From contig NZ_LUUB01000017.1 of assembly GCF_001641635.1 (NCBI RefSeq), forward strand, positions 1-45,621: a stretch of 45,621 nucleotides of DNA, read 5' to 3'. Positions 8,609 to 17,700 of this stretch are shown here, in pieces (positions within the stretch are counted from its first letter, which is position 1; every line of letters begins with the position of its first letter). A program made the position numbers and the translations under genes. This DNA is from Bradyrhizobium centrolobii (GTDB taxonomy: Bacteria > Pseudomonadota > Alphaproteobacteria > Rhizobiales > Xanthobacteraceae). The notes beneath the pieces are model-generated. The model did not search any database and was not told the origin of the DNA. It saw only the letters and a list, made by a program, of their open reading frames with translations.

Positions 8609-8754
8609 AGTCGCTTGCGGATTATCATCACGCGATTGCACAATCGAATGATCGCAAAGCCTGCTTACGCTTTCCCGCATGATGCGCTAGGCAGGTGGGT
8701 GGTGAGCGGCATCGCGCACTCGCCGATCACTCCAGTCCGCCGAAGGCCTTGCCA

Positions 8755-10038
8755 ATGACCGACCGACGTCCCCTTCTCCGCGCGCTCTATGACGCTGCCG
8801 TTGCCGCCGCCCATCCCGATGTGGTGCTGGCGCCGCATCTGCGGCCCGTCCCCAGGGGGCGCGTGATCTGCCTCGCCGCCGGCAAGGGTGCGGGCGCCAT
8901 GGCCGCCGCCGCGGAGCGGCATTATCTCGACACGCTTGGGTTGGCGCCGGAGCGGCTGGTCGGCATCGCCACCACCCGCCACGGCTACGGCGTGCCGACG
9001 CGCCGCATTCGTGTGGTCGAGGCCGGCCATCCCGTACCTGACGAGGCCGGCCTGAAGGGCGCGGCCGATACGCTGGCACTCGCGGCGCAGGCGGGCCCCG
9101 ACGATCTTCTTCTGGTGCTGCTCACCGGCGGCGGCTCGGCGAACTGGATCGCGCCGGTGGAGGGGATCAGCTTCGCGCAGAAGCAGGCGGTCAACAAGGC
9201 GCTGTTGCGCTCGGGGGCGCCGATCGGCGAGGTCAACACCGTGCGCAAGCATCTGTCGCGGATCAAGGGCGGACGGCTCGCGCGCGCCGGCCGGAACGCC
9301 GCCGAGATCGTGACGCTCGCGATCTCCGACGTGCCGCATGACGAGCCCTCCGCGATCGCCTCCGGCCCCACGGTGCCCGATCCGACCGCGCTTGCGGATG
9401 CGCGCGCCATCGTGGCGAAGTACGGACTCGCGATCGACGACGCCGTGCGCCGCGCGCTCGAGGATGACAGCAACGAAAGCTGCAAGCCGGGTGACGCCGC
9501 TTTCGCGCGCGCACATTTCGAGCTGATCGCGCGCCCGAAGCAATCGCTCGACGCCGCGGTGAAGCTCGCGAAGGACGCCGGCTACGAGACGATCGATCTC
9601 GGCGCCGATCTCGAAGGCGAGGCACGCGAGGTCTCGGCCGATCACGCAAGACTCGCGCTGCAGGCCCGCGCGGCCGGCAAGCGTGTCGCGATCCTCTCCG
9701 GCGGCGAGCTCACAGTGACCGTGCGCGGCAATGGTCGCGGCGGCCCGAACCAGGAATACGCGCTGGCGCTCGCGGGCATCCTGAAAGACACGCCCGATAT
9801 CGCCGCGCTCGCCGGCGACACCGACGGCGCCGACGGCGGCGCCGGCAATGCCACCGACCCGGCCGGCGCGGTGATCGATGCGACAACATTCGCGAAGATG
9901 AAGGCGCAGGGACTCGATCCGCAGGCCTATCTCGACAACAACGATGCCTCCGCCTTCTTTGAGGCAACCGGCGATCTTTTGCTGCCGGGTCCGACGCTGA
10001 CCAACGTGAACGACATCCGTGTGATCCTGGTGGATTGA
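8755..10038 (+). CDS. gckA: Glycerate 2-kinase / MOFRL family (GckA/TtuD-like)
   Basis: 427 residues from ATG 8755; the open frame extends upstream but without a convincing start. An N-terminal DUF4147 domain carries AAGKGAGAMAAAAE (about 40-55) and the LLTGGGSANWIAPVEGIS glycine-rich loop (about 122-140). The C-terminal MOFRL domain carries ILSGGELTVTVRGNGRGGPNQEYALA and AGDTDGADG. This family phosphorylates D-glycerate at position 2 with ATP, in serine-cycle, tartrate or glyoxylate metabolism; older annotations call it hydroxypyruvate reductase (TtuD). It is cytoplasmic. It stands alone, convergent with the hyf-like operon, with a palindromic repeat between them. Confidence 0.92.
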   Translation: MTDRRPLLRALYDAAVAAAHPDVVLAPHLRPVPRGRVICLAAGKGAGAMAAAAERHYLDTLGLAPERLVGIATTRHGYGVPTRRIRVVEAGHPVPDEAGLKGAADTLALAAQAGPDDLLLVLLTGGGSANWIAPVEGISFAQKQAVNKALLRSGAPIGEVNTVRKHLSRIKGGRLARAGRNAAEIVTLAISDVPHDEPSAIASGPTVPDPTALADARAIVAKYGLAIDDAVRRALEDDSNESCKPGDAAFARAHFELIARPKQSLDAAVKLAKDAGYETIDLGADLEGEAREVSADHARLALQARAAGKRVAILSGGELTVTVRGNGRGGPNQEYALALAGILKDTPDIAALAGDTDGADGGAGNATDPAGAVIDATTFAKMKAQGLDPQAYLDNNDASAFFEATGDLLLPGPTLTNVNDIRVILVD

Positions 10039-10089
10039 GGTCCCCGCCTCTCCACCGTCATGGCCGGGCGGGCCTAACCCCGATGGAGC

Positions 10090-10209
10090 TGTCATTCCCC
10101 GCGAAGGCGGGGAATCCAGTACGCCGCAGCCTCTCCGTATCCCTTCACCGCCTCCGGGATACTGGATCGCCCGCCCAGTGCGCAATTGCGCACAAGGCGG
10201 GCGATGACA
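10090..10209. repeat. Palindromic intergenic repeat (family B) at a convergent junction
   Basis: The ends TGTCAT and ATGACA are inverted. Inside are CCCCGCGAAGGCGGGG, CCAGTA...TACTGG and GGCGATC-type arms around GCGCAATTGCGC. It lies between the glycerate kinase stop and the hyfI stop and may act as a bidirectional transcription end. Confidence 0.75.
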
Positions 10210-10256
10210 GAGAGTATGTGGCGATCAGCTCCAACAATCTCGTGCGTGGACGCACC

Positions 10257-10781
10257 TCACCCTTTTCCGCTGACATGCTCGAGCAGCGCGAGAAGGCCCT
10301 TCAACAGGTCCGTCGGAGTCGGCGGGCAGCCCTTGATATGCAGGTCCACCGGCACGACCTCGGAGACGCCGCCGACGCAGGCGTAGCTGCCCTTGAAGAT
10401 GCCGCCATCGGCGGCGCAGCCGCCGACGGCGACTACCCATTTCGGATCTGGCGTGGCGTTGTACGTGCGCTCCAGCGCCTGCCGCATGTTCTTCGTCACG
10501 GGACCCGTGACCAGCAGCACGTCGGCATGGCGCGGCGAGGCGACGAAGCGAAGGCCGAAACGTTCGATGTCGTAGAAGGCGTTGGACAGAGCGTGGATCT
10601 CCAGCTCGCAGCCGTTGCAGGACCCGGCATCGACCTGGCGAATGGCAAGAGAACGCCCAAGCCTGGCCTGGGCGGCGCGGTCGACCTTCGTCGCAAGCTC
10701 CGCCAGCGCCGAATCGTCCGGCGCCGGCGCGGGCTCCGTCAGCGAACCATGGGTGAGGCTTTCGAGCAGGGTCTTGCGCAT
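10257..10781 (-). CDS. hyfI: Hyf-like iron-sulfur (small) subunit, NuoB/HyfI family
   Basis: 174 residues. Four cysteines sit where the proximal (N2-type) [4Fe-4S] cluster is bound: C55 and C58 (SCNGCELE), C122 (GGCAADGG) and C152 (GCPPTP). The CxxC spacing is the group 4 hydrogenase form rather than the adjacent CC of complex I NuoB. It would take electrons to or from the large subunit at the cytoplasmic face of the membrane. It is the last gene of a six-gene operon, three bases after hyfG. Because the partner large subunit lacks nickel ligands, the electron acceptor or donor is unknown. Confidence 0.9.
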   Translation of the reverse strand: MRKTLLESLTHGSLTEPAPAPDDSALAELATKVDRAAQARLGRSLAIRQVDAGSCNGCELEIHALSNAFYDIERFGLRFVASPRHADVLLVTGPVTKNMRQALERTYNATPDPKWVVAVGGCAADGGIFKGSYACVGGVSEVVPVDLHIKGCPPTPTDLLKGLLALLEHVSGKG

Positions 10782-10784
10782 GGC

Positions 10785-12293
10785 TTAGAGGTCCGCGCCC
10801 GAATAGGAACAGTTGAACGACTTATTGCAGAGCGGGAAGTCGGCGATGATGTTGCCCTCGATCGCGGTCTCCAGCAGCGGCCACTGGAACCACGAGGCAT
10901 CGCGCAGATGACAGCGTTGTACGCAGCCTTCGTCATCGAGCCTCAGCCAGGCCAGCACGTCGCCGCGGAACGCTTCCGTCAGCGCCAGGCCTTCGCATGC
11001 GCCGCGCCCCGCCGGCGGTGCATTCCTGATCTCGCCCGGCTCCATCAGGTCGAGGATCTGCGCGATCAGCGTGACGCTCTGCTCGACCTCGCGGATGCGG
11101 AGCCAGACCCGTGCGTTGACATCGCCGGCTTCCAGCACCGGCACCTCGAACGACAATTGATCGTAGGGCGCGTAAGCAAGCGTGCGTCGGGCATCGAAAT
11201 CGCGGCCCGAGGCGCGGCCGACATAGCCGCCGGCGCCGAACTGCCGCGCATAGTCCGCTTTCACGATGCCCGTGGTGACGGTGCGGTCCTGCAACGATGC
11301 GGTGTTGTCGTAAAGCTCGATCAGGCGCGGGAATACCTTCTCGATTTCCGCAAGCAGCGTTCGCAGCGCCGTGATACCGTCCGGCGCGATGTCGCGTGCC
11401 ACGCCGCCGGGTACGACGACGTCCATCATCAGGCGATGGCCGAACGCAGCATCCGCAGCGCGCAAGGCCCGCTCGCGCAAAATGCCCGTCTGGGCGTGCA
11501 TCAGCGCGAACGACGCATCGTTGCAGATCGCGCCGATGTCGCCGAAATGATTGGCGAGCCGCTCCAATTCCGCCATCAGCGCCCGTAAGTACGTCGCGCG
11601 CCGCGGCACCTCGATGTCGAGCGCTGCTTCCGCCGCGCGGGCAAAGGCGAAGGCGTAGGCCACCGCACTGTCGCCGGAGGTGCGGTTGGCGAGCTTTGCC
11701 GCGGCCTCGAGACTCGCGCCTTGCATCAGGGATTCGATGCCCTTGTGCGTATACCCAAGCCATTGCTCCAGCCGCACCACATGCTCGCCATTGGCGGTGA
11801 AGCGGAAATGGCCGGGCTCGATGATCCCGGCATGGACGGGGCCGACCGCCACCTGGTGCAACGCCTCGCCCTCTGCCGGCAGGAACTGGTATGGCCGCAC
11901 GTCGCGCGATGCGTTGCGGCCGGAGAGCGGATAGGATTTGCCCCAGACATAGTGATCGAGCCAGGGCCGCAGATCGTCAGCGACAGTTGGAACAAGCCCG
12001 AACAGATCATGGATGGTCCGCTCCAGCCGAAGCGCCGGCGGATGACGGCGGGCGACGCTTGGAAATGCGCCGGCCGTACACTCGTAGGTGACGACCGCGA
12101 TCTCGGCCGAGCCTGCATCGAGCATCGCCATATGCACCGCGGCCGGCTCGCCCCAGAAGCCGAGCAGTGTGAGGCCTCCCTCGACCAGTCGATCGATCGC
12201 CGCCCGCCAGCCCGCCTCCGTCACGACCGCGCGCGGCCAGGGCCGGTGCGACAGCACCGCACTGACATGGGGGATGCTGTCGAGGATGCCCAT
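10785..12293 (-). CDS. hyfG: Hyf-like large subunit, NuoC-NuoD fusion without [NiFe] ligands
   Basis: 502 residues. The N-terminal NuoC-like domain (about 1-125) contains ERTIHDLFGL. The NuoD/hydrogenase large-subunit domain begins at VGPVHAGIIEPGHFRF (about 150). In [NiFe] hydrogenases the first CxxC would fall in a DR-CG-C motif; here it reads NRTSGDSA (203-210), with S206 and S209 in place of the two cysteines. The C-terminal DPCxxC is replaced by NKSFNCSYSGADL at the extreme end, and no maturation-protease tail follows. It is thus a catalytically altered homologue, like the energy-converting-hydrogenase-related (Ehr) proteins. It is three bases from both neighbours in the operon. Confidence 0.9.
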   Translation of the reverse strand: MGILDSIPHVSAVLSHRPWPRAVVTEAGWRAAIDRLVEGGLTLLGFWGEPAAVHMAMLDAGSAEIAVVTYECTAGAFPSVARRHPPALRLERTIHDLFGLVPTVADDLRPWLDHYVWGKSYPLSGRNASRDVRPYQFLPAEGEALHQVAVGPVHAGIIEPGHFRFTANGEHVVRLEQWLGYTHKGIESLMQGASLEAAAKLANRTSGDSAVAYAFAFARAAEAALDIEVPRRATYLRALMAELERLANHFGDIGAICNDASFALMHAQTGILRERALRAADAAFGHRLMMDVVVPGGVARDIAPDGITALRTLLAEIEKVFPRLIELYDNTASLQDRTVTTGIVKADYARQFGAGGYVGRASGRDFDARRTLAYAPYDQLSFEVPVLEAGDVNARVWLRIREVEQSVTLIAQILDLMEPGEIRNAPPAGRGACEGLALTEAFRGDVLAWLRLDDEGCVQRCHLRDASWFQWPLLETAIEGNIIADFPLCNKSFNCSYSGADL

Positions 12294-12296
12294 CGC

Positions 12297-13736
12297 CTAC
12301 CCCAGCAGCTTCGCGACGTTCTGGAAGCCGGTGACCAGCACTGGCGGCAGATAGATGCCGGCCATCAGCACCAATCCGAGGTGCGTGAACATCGGCACGT
12401 AGGAGGCTTCCGCGGGCGCGGTCTTGCCTTTGGGCTCGCCGAACATCACCGCGCCGATCCGCAAGAAAAGCCCGCCGAGCGCGATGATGATGCCGAGCAC
12501 CAGGATCACCGTCAGCCAGGGCGCGCGGGCGAAGGTCGAGCTCACCACCAGGAACTCGCTCATGAAGATGCCGAGCGGCGGCAGGCCGACGATGGCGACG
12601 ACGCCGAGCATCAGGCCCCAGCCGAGCACCGGGTTGGTCGCCGTGAGCCCGCCAATATCGGCGATCTTTTGCGTGCCCTTGACCTGCGCGATGTGGCCGA
12701 CCGCAAAGAAGATCGCCGACTTGGTCAGCGAGTGCATGGTCATGTGCAGAAGCCCGGCGAAATTCGCAAGCGGCCCGCCCATGCCGAAAGCGAAGACGAT
12801 GATGCCCATATGCTCGATCGAGGAATAGGCGAACATGCGCTTGATGTCGCGGCGCCGGTACAGCATCAGCGCGGCGAAGATCACCGAGATCAAGCCCATG
12901 GTCACCATCAGCGGACCCGGCGCGATCGCCGCGGAGTTGACCGCGAGCATCATCTTGAAGCGCAGGAGCGCATAGAGCGCGACATTGAGCAACAGGCCGG
13001 ACAACACCGCCGAGATCGGCGTCGGGCCCTCGGCATGCGCATCCGGCAGCCAGGCGTGCAGCGGTGCGAGGCCGACCTTGGTGCCGTAGCCGAGCAGGAG
13101 GAAGACGAAGGCGACGTTGAGCAACGCCGGGTCGAACTCTGCGGCGTGCTTCACCAGCACCGTCCACACCATGCCGTCCAGCCCCTCGCCCACCACGGGG
13201 CGCGCCGCCATATAGACCAGGATGGTTCCGAACAGCGCGAGCGCAATGCCGACGCTGCCGAGGATGAAATATTTCCAGGCCGCTTCCAGCGCCTCGTGGG
13301 TGCGGTAGATGCCGACCATCAGCACGGTCGTCAGCGTCGCCACTTCGACCGCGACCCACATCAGACCGATATTGTTGGCGACGAGCGCGAGGTTCATCGC
13401 GAACATCAGCGTCTGATACATCGCGTGATAGAAGCGCAGGAATGCCGGCGCCAGGCGCCCGATCTCGATTTCGTGCTGAATATAGCTCGCGCTGAACACC
13501 GATGTGGTGAAGCTGACGAAGGTGGTCAACACGATGAAGACCTTGTTGAGGTCGTCCACCAGCAGATACTGCCCTGACACCGGTTCGACCACGAAAAGCG
13601 AGAGCGAGGTAAGGAAGGTCGCGAGCGCTGCTACCACGTTCAGCTTCGCCGTCAGCCGGTAGCCGGGAAAAATGGCCAGCAGCGCCGCCGAGACGGCCGG
13701 GATCAGGAGGATGGCGCTGAGGGCGTCGATGCTCAT
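12297..13736 (-). CDS. hyfF: Hyf-like antiporter-type membrane subunit (HyfF/NuoN-M family)
   Basis: 479 residues, about 13-14 membrane helices. The charged residues that carry ions in Mrp-type subunits are present: E131 in a helix (MWVAVEVATL), K155 (EAAWKYFIL) and K220 in TKVGLAPLHAWLPDAHAEGP. It is expected to pump protons or Na+ coupled to redox chemistry in the peripheral arm. Its start overlaps the stop of hyfE by four bases. Length is similar to HyfF of enteric bacteria. Confidence 0.92.
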   Translation of the reverse strand: MSIDALSAILLIPAVSAALLAIFPGYRLTAKLNVVAALATFLTSLSLFVVEPVSGQYLLVDDLNKVFIVLTTFVSFTTSVFSASYIQHEIEIGRLAPAFLRFYHAMYQTLMFAMNLALVANNIGLMWVAVEVATLTTVLMVGIYRTHEALEAAWKYFILGSVGIALALFGTILVYMAARPVVGEGLDGMVWTVLVKHAAEFDPALLNVAFVFLLLGYGTKVGLAPLHAWLPDAHAEGPTPISAVLSGLLLNVALYALLRFKMMLAVNSAAIAPGPLMVTMGLISVIFAALMLYRRRDIKRMFAYSSIEHMGIIVFAFGMGGPLANFAGLLHMTMHSLTKSAIFFAVGHIAQVKGTQKIADIGGLTATNPVLGWGLMLGVVAIVGLPPLGIFMSEFLVVSSTFARAPWLTVILVLGIIIALGGLFLRIGAVMFGEPKGKTAPAEASYVPMFTHLGLVLMAGIYLPPVLVTGFQNVAKLLG

Positions 13737-14395
13737 CGCCGCTCTCCGCGAAAACGATCAAGTGCCTGCACGTCCACGCTGTCAAAACGCTCGCGGATGC
13801 GGAACAGGAAGATGCCGATCACGATGAAGGCGATCAGCACCGAGAAGGCGACGCTGATCTCGACCACCAGCGGCATGCCCTTGGCGCCGGTTGCCGCCAG
13901 CACCAGACCGTTCTCCAGCGACATGAAGCCGACGACCTGGCTCACGGCGTTGCGCCGCGTAACCATGATCAGGAGCCCCAGCAGCACCACCGACAGCGCG
14001 AAGGCAAGATCCTCGCGCGCGAGCGCATCCGCGCCCGGCGTCACCCGCAGCATCACCACCATCGACAGCGCGACGAGGCCGATGCCGGCCATCATGGTCA
14101 GCCCGATGCCGATCACGCTCTCGATCTCGCGGTGTATGCCGAGCCGCTTGATGATCCTGTGCAGCGCCACCGGGATGATGACGGCCTTGAAGACCAGCGC
14201 GATCAGCGCCGTGACATAGAGATGCGGCGCTTGCTGCACATAGGCCTGCCAGGCCACCGACAGCGCCAGCACGCCGGCATGCACCGCATAGACATTGAGC
14301 AGCGCATAGAGCCGGTCCTGGTAGAGCATCATGAAGCTCGCCAGCACGAGGGAGCCGGCAAGCAGATGGGCGATGTCGAATTGCAGGCTGCTCAT
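13733..14395 (-). CDS. hyfE: Hyf-like membrane subunit HyfE
   Basis: 220 residues with about seven hydrophobic helices. The opening IAHLLAGSLVLASFMMLYQDRLYALLNVYAVHA and the KAVIIPVALHRIIKRL loop are typical of HyfE. This is a two-domain protein with a NuoK-like C-terminal half (VGFMSLENGLVLAA resembles the NuoK MLNAVNL region and keeps a membrane glutamate). It is three bases from hyfC and overlaps hyfF. It probably contributes to the ion channel. Confidence 0.9.
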   Translation of the reverse strand: MSSLQFDIAHLLAGSLVLASFMMLYQDRLYALLNVYAVHAGVLALSVAWQAYVQQAPHLYVTALIALVFKAVIIPVALHRIIKRLGIHREIESVIGIGLTMMAGIGLVALSMVVMLRVTPGADALAREDLAFALSVVLLGLLIMVTRRNAVSQVVGFMSLENGLVLAATGAKGMPLVVEISVAFSVLIAFIVIGIFLFRIRERFDSVDVQALDRFRGERR

Positions 14396-14398
14396 CTC

Positions 14399-15355
14399 TT
14401 AGAGGCTCCCCGACACGAAGCGCAACAGGGTGGCAAGCAATGCCAGCATCAGCGCCGCGCCCAAGAACTCCGGAATCCGGAATACGCGCATCTTGGCGAT
14501 CGACGTCTCGAACACCGCGAGCAGGAAGCCAAGCACCGTCAGCTTGCCCAGATAGAGCAGCGCGCCGAAGACGAGCCTCGCAACGCTCGCGTCAGCAGTC
14601 GCCGTGCCCCATGGCAGGAACACGCAGGCGATCAGCGAGACATAGAGCAGGAGCTTGAGCTGCGACGACAGATCGATAAGCGCGAGATGCCGCCCCGAAT
14701 ATTCCAGCACCATGGCCTCGTGCACCATGGTGAGCTCGAGATGGGTGGCAGGGTTATCGACGGGGATACGGGCATTCTCCGCCAGCGCCACGATGGTCAG
14801 TGCCACGAACGCCATGCCCAGCGACACACGGAGACCGACCGCGTCCGAGCCCATGAACTCGGCCACGTTGGGCAGCTGCGTCGAGCCGGCGATCATCGCA
14901 ACTGAGAACACCGTGATCAGCATCGCGGGCTCGGCGAGGGAGGCGATCATGACCTCGCGGCTGGAGCCGATGCCGCCGAAGGCGGTGCCGACATCCATGC
15001 CGGCGAGCGCCTGGAAGAAACGGGCGCTGCCGAGCAGCGCAATGATGGCGATGAGATCGGCGGTCCCGGAGAACAACAGACCGTTGCCGAAAGTCGGCAC
15101 CAGCGAGGCGGCGACCCAGGTGCCCGCGAAGATCAGATAGGGAATGACGCGGAACAGCCAGGATGCGTTGTCCGCGAGCACGACGTCCTTGCGCATCAGA
15201 CGAATGAGGTCGCGATAGGGCTGGAGCAGCGGCGGCCCGCGCCGGCGCAGCAGCCGGGCCTTCACCTTCCGCACGAAACCCGTCAGCAGCGGCGCGAGCC
15301 CCAGCACCAGCGACATCTGGGCGCCCTGGGAGAGGATGTCGCGCAGCGCGTTCAT
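14399..15355 (-). CDS. hyfC: Hyf-like membrane anchor subunit HyfC (NuoH/HycD family)
   Basis: 318 residues from the ATG at 15355, which overlaps the hyfB stop by four bases. The frame is open further upstream, but that stretch is antisense-like hyfB sequence in another frame. NuoH features: PLLQPYRDLIRLMRKD (about 43-57, quinone/peripheral-arm loop) and the acidic cluster ENARIPVDNPATHLELTMVHEAM with E193, D200, E207 and E213. It links the peripheral redox arm to the antiporter-like subunits. Confidence 0.92.
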   Translation of the reverse strand: MNALRDILSQGAQMSLVLGLAPLLTGFVRKVKARLLRRRGPPLLQPYRDLIRLMRKDVVLADNASWLFRVIPYLIFAGTWVAASLVPTFGNGLLFSGTADLIAIIALLGSARFFQALAGMDVGTAFGGIGSSREVMIASLAEPAMLITVFSVAMIAGSTQLPNVAEFMGSDAVGLRVSLGMAFVALTIVALAENARIPVDNPATHLELTMVHEAMVLEYSGRHLALIDLSSQLKLLLYVSLIACVFLPWGTATADASVARLVFGALLYLGKLTVLGFLLAVFETSIAKMRVFRIPEFLGAALMLALLATLLRFVSGSL

Positions 15356-17352
15356 AGTGCCACCACCAGCAGCAGCACGATCAGCGCCACGAAGACCAGC
15401 GTCAGGTAGCGGCGGATGGTGAGGAACTGCAAGATATTGATGCGGTCCGTCGCAAAGCCGATGGCCTTCGCAATCGGCGCGTACAGCGCATCCCAGATCA
15501 GATCGTGCAGTTCGACCCGGAGCCGCGCAGGAAGCGGCGAGGACGGCGGCGGCATCTCGCCGATCTCGCGCGCGGCAAAGATGACGCTGCCGAACACGCG
15601 GCGGATCGGCTGCGAGAAGCTGGAGGCCGAGTACTGGATCGCCAGGTTCGGATCGGGATAGCCGCAATCCCAGGCCGGCGCGCGGCGTAAGCGGTCGGAG
15701 GCGAGACGGTGAATGGCTGACGCCGCCGCCGTGCCGCAGAGTGCCGCGAACAGGAACACCAGAAGGCCGTTATAGGAGCTGCGGCTTTCCGCGATCGGCA
15801 CGATGGTGAGCCACTGCAATCCGACCTGATGCGGCATAATGTTGCCGACCATGTCCTTGCTCACCGGCGCCAGCGCATCGATGAACAGAGCGGGCAGGAT
15901 GCCGGCAACAAGGCAGAAGGCGGCAAGCACGAGCATCGCGGTCAGCGAGAAGCGGTCGGTCTCGCGCGCTGATGCCGCGACATCCGAACGCGGCCGGCCG
16001 AGGAAGCTGATGCCATAAAGCTTGACGAAGCAGGCCGCGGCAAAGGCGGCCGCGAGCGCCAGCAAACCGCCGACCGCCGGAATGATCAGCTTAAGGCCCC
16101 AGGAGGGCAGTTGCGGTGAGAGCAGGATGGCCTGGAAGGTCAGCCATTCCGAAACGAAGCCGTTGAACGGCGGCAGCGCCGAGATCGCGACGCAGCCGAC
16201 CAGCACCGCAAATGCCGTCTTCGGCATGCGATGGATCAGCCCGCCGAGCTTCTCCATGTCACGCTCGCCGGTTGCTGCCAGCACCGCGCCGGCGCCGAAG
16301 AACAACAGACTCTTGAACAGCGCATGATTGAAGACGTGCAGCATCGCTGCGGTGAAAGCGAGCGCCGCCACCCAGTCGAGCCCTTCCGCCTTGAAAGCCA
16401 GCGCCAGCCCGAGGCCGGTGAAGATGATGCCGATATTCTCAATCGTTGAATAAGCGAGCACCCGCTTGATGTCGCGCTGCATCAGCGCATAGAGCACGCC
16501 GAGCGTCGCCGTTGGACCGCCGACCAGCAGCACCACCATGCTCCACCACCACACCGGTTCGGGCAGAAGATCAAAGACGATGCGCACGAAGCCGTAGACG
16601 GCGACCTTGGTCATGACGCCGCTCATGAGGCCGGAGACGTGGCTGGGTGCGGCGGGATGGGCGAGCGGCAGCCAGGCGTGCAGCGGCACGAGGCCGGCCT
16701 TGGAGCCGGCGCCCAGCAGCACGAGGATCACCACCATGCCGGTCAGCGCAGCGGAAGGATGCGAGGCTCGGATCGCATCGAAATCGTAACCGGCGCCGCT
16801 CGCGAGCAGGCCGAAGGCGAGCAGCAGCGCCAGCGTGCCGAAACTTGCCATCAGAAGGTAGACATAGCCGGCGCGGACATTCTCGGCCTCCCGGTGATGC
16901 GACACCACCAGCGCCCAGGAGGTGAGCGACATGAATTCCCAGGCGACCAGGAAGCTGAAGGCATCGTTTGCCAGCACGACGACGTTCATCCCCGCGAGAT
17001 AGGCCGGATAGAACGGCAGCACGCGGCCGGGGGAGTCCTCGTGCTGGCCGTAGCCGAGCGCGAACAGGCTCGCAGCGGCGCCGCCGAGATTGACGACGAC
17101 GAGGAAGAAGGCGGACAGCGCATCGAGCCGGAAATGGGCACCAAGCCAGGGCAGGCCGATCGGCAGTGTCGCACTCGGCGCCAGATGAGGGAAATAGAGC
17201 AGATCGGACAGCGCCGTGACACATAGCGTCGATGTGGCGATCAGACATCCGCCGTAAAGGATGATCGAGCCGCGCGGGCGTGTCGACAGCACGATTCCCG
17301 CAGGCACCAGCGCCAGCAGAGCCGCCACCGACCATAGCGCGACCGCGATCAT
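15352..17352 (-). CDS. hyfB: Hyf-like antiporter-type membrane subunit HyfB (NuoL family)
   Basis: 666 residues, the largest subunit. Ion-path residues are visible: E139 in VAWEFMSLTSWALV, K218 in GAGSKAGLVPLHAWLPLAHP and K249 in GVMTKVAVYGFVR. The C-terminal third carries extra helices and an amphipathic stretch, like HyfB of hydrogenase-4. It is the first structural gene of the operon, starting 37 bases after the XRE regulator stop. No HyfA, HyfD or HyfH homologue and no hyp maturation genes occur in the window. Confidence 0.92.
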   Translation of the reverse strand: MIAVALWSVAALLALVPAGIVLSTRPRGSIILYGGCLIATSTLCVTALSDLLYFPHLAPSATLPIGLPWLGAHFRLDALSAFFLVVVNLGGAAASLFALGYGQHEDSPGRVLPFYPAYLAGMNVVVLANDAFSFLVAWEFMSLTSWALVVSHHREAENVRAGYVYLLMASFGTLALLLAFGLLASGAGYDFDAIRASHPSAALTGMVVILVLLGAGSKAGLVPLHAWLPLAHPAAPSHVSGLMSGVMTKVAVYGFVRIVFDLLPEPVWWWSMVVLLVGGPTATLGVLYALMQRDIKRVLAYSTIENIGIIFTGLGLALAFKAEGLDWVAALAFTAAMLHVFNHALFKSLLFFGAGAVLAATGERDMEKLGGLIHRMPKTAFAVLVGCVAISALPPFNGFVSEWLTFQAILLSPQLPSWGLKLIIPAVGGLLALAAAFAAACFVKLYGISFLGRPRSDVAASARETDRFSLTAMLVLAAFCLVAGILPALFIDALAPVSKDMVGNIMPHQVGLQWLTIVPIAESRSSYNGLLVFLFAALCGTAAASAIHRLASDRLRRAPAWDCGYPDPNLAIQYSASSFSQPIRRVFGSVIFAAREIGEMPPPSSPLPARLRVELHDLIWDALYAPIAKAIGFATDRINILQFLTIRRYLTLVFVALIVLLLVVAL

Positions 17353-17389
17353 GGCCGCTCCTCGATCATGATTTGCGCGCGCGTCATCG

Positions 17390-17659
17390 CTATAGGCCGC
17401 CTACGCTCGGGGGTGGAGACTTCAGCCGCACACCGCGGCCCCCGGCGCTCGACGCCGCCCCCTCGGCGATCAACTCGATGCCGGCAACCGACAGCGCGTC
17501 GACCAGTTTCATCAGGGAATCGACATTGCCGCGGATCACGCCTTCAGACGCCTCCATGCGCTGGATCGTCGGCAGCGACAGCGAGCAGCGCTGCGCCAGC
17601 TCCCGCTGGTCAATCCCCAGCAAGGCCCGGGCGGCCCGAAGCTGCGCGGCGGTGATCAC
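17390..17659 (-). CDS. Small XRE-family DNA-binding regulator
   Basis: 89 residues from a GTG start. One helix-turn-helix of the Cro/C1 type spans residues 5-60 (QLRAARALLGIDQRELAQRC, then SLPTIQRMEASEGVIRG). A helix DSLMKLVDALSVAGIELIAEG follows, typical of short XRE proteins that end in a GVxL motif (RGVRLKSPPP). The start has no clear ribosome site. It lies 37 bases before hyfB on the same strand, so it is probably the first gene of the hyf-like transcript and its local regulator. A palindrome that could be its operator lies 55-100 bases upstream. Confidence 0.85.
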   Translation of the reverse strand: MITAAQLRAARALLGIDQRELAQRCSLSLPTIQRMEASEGVIRGNVDSLMKLVDALSVAGIELIAEGAASSAGGRGVRLKSPPPSVGGL

Positions 17660-17700
17660 GGGGCGGAATGTCCGTGGCAGTTACAGCGACTAATTTAGCA

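Noticed and set aside
10257..12293. Calling HyfG/HyfI a functional [NiFe] hydrogenase
   Set aside because: The four nickel-binding cysteines expected in the large subunit are absent, and no maturation genes are present in the window.
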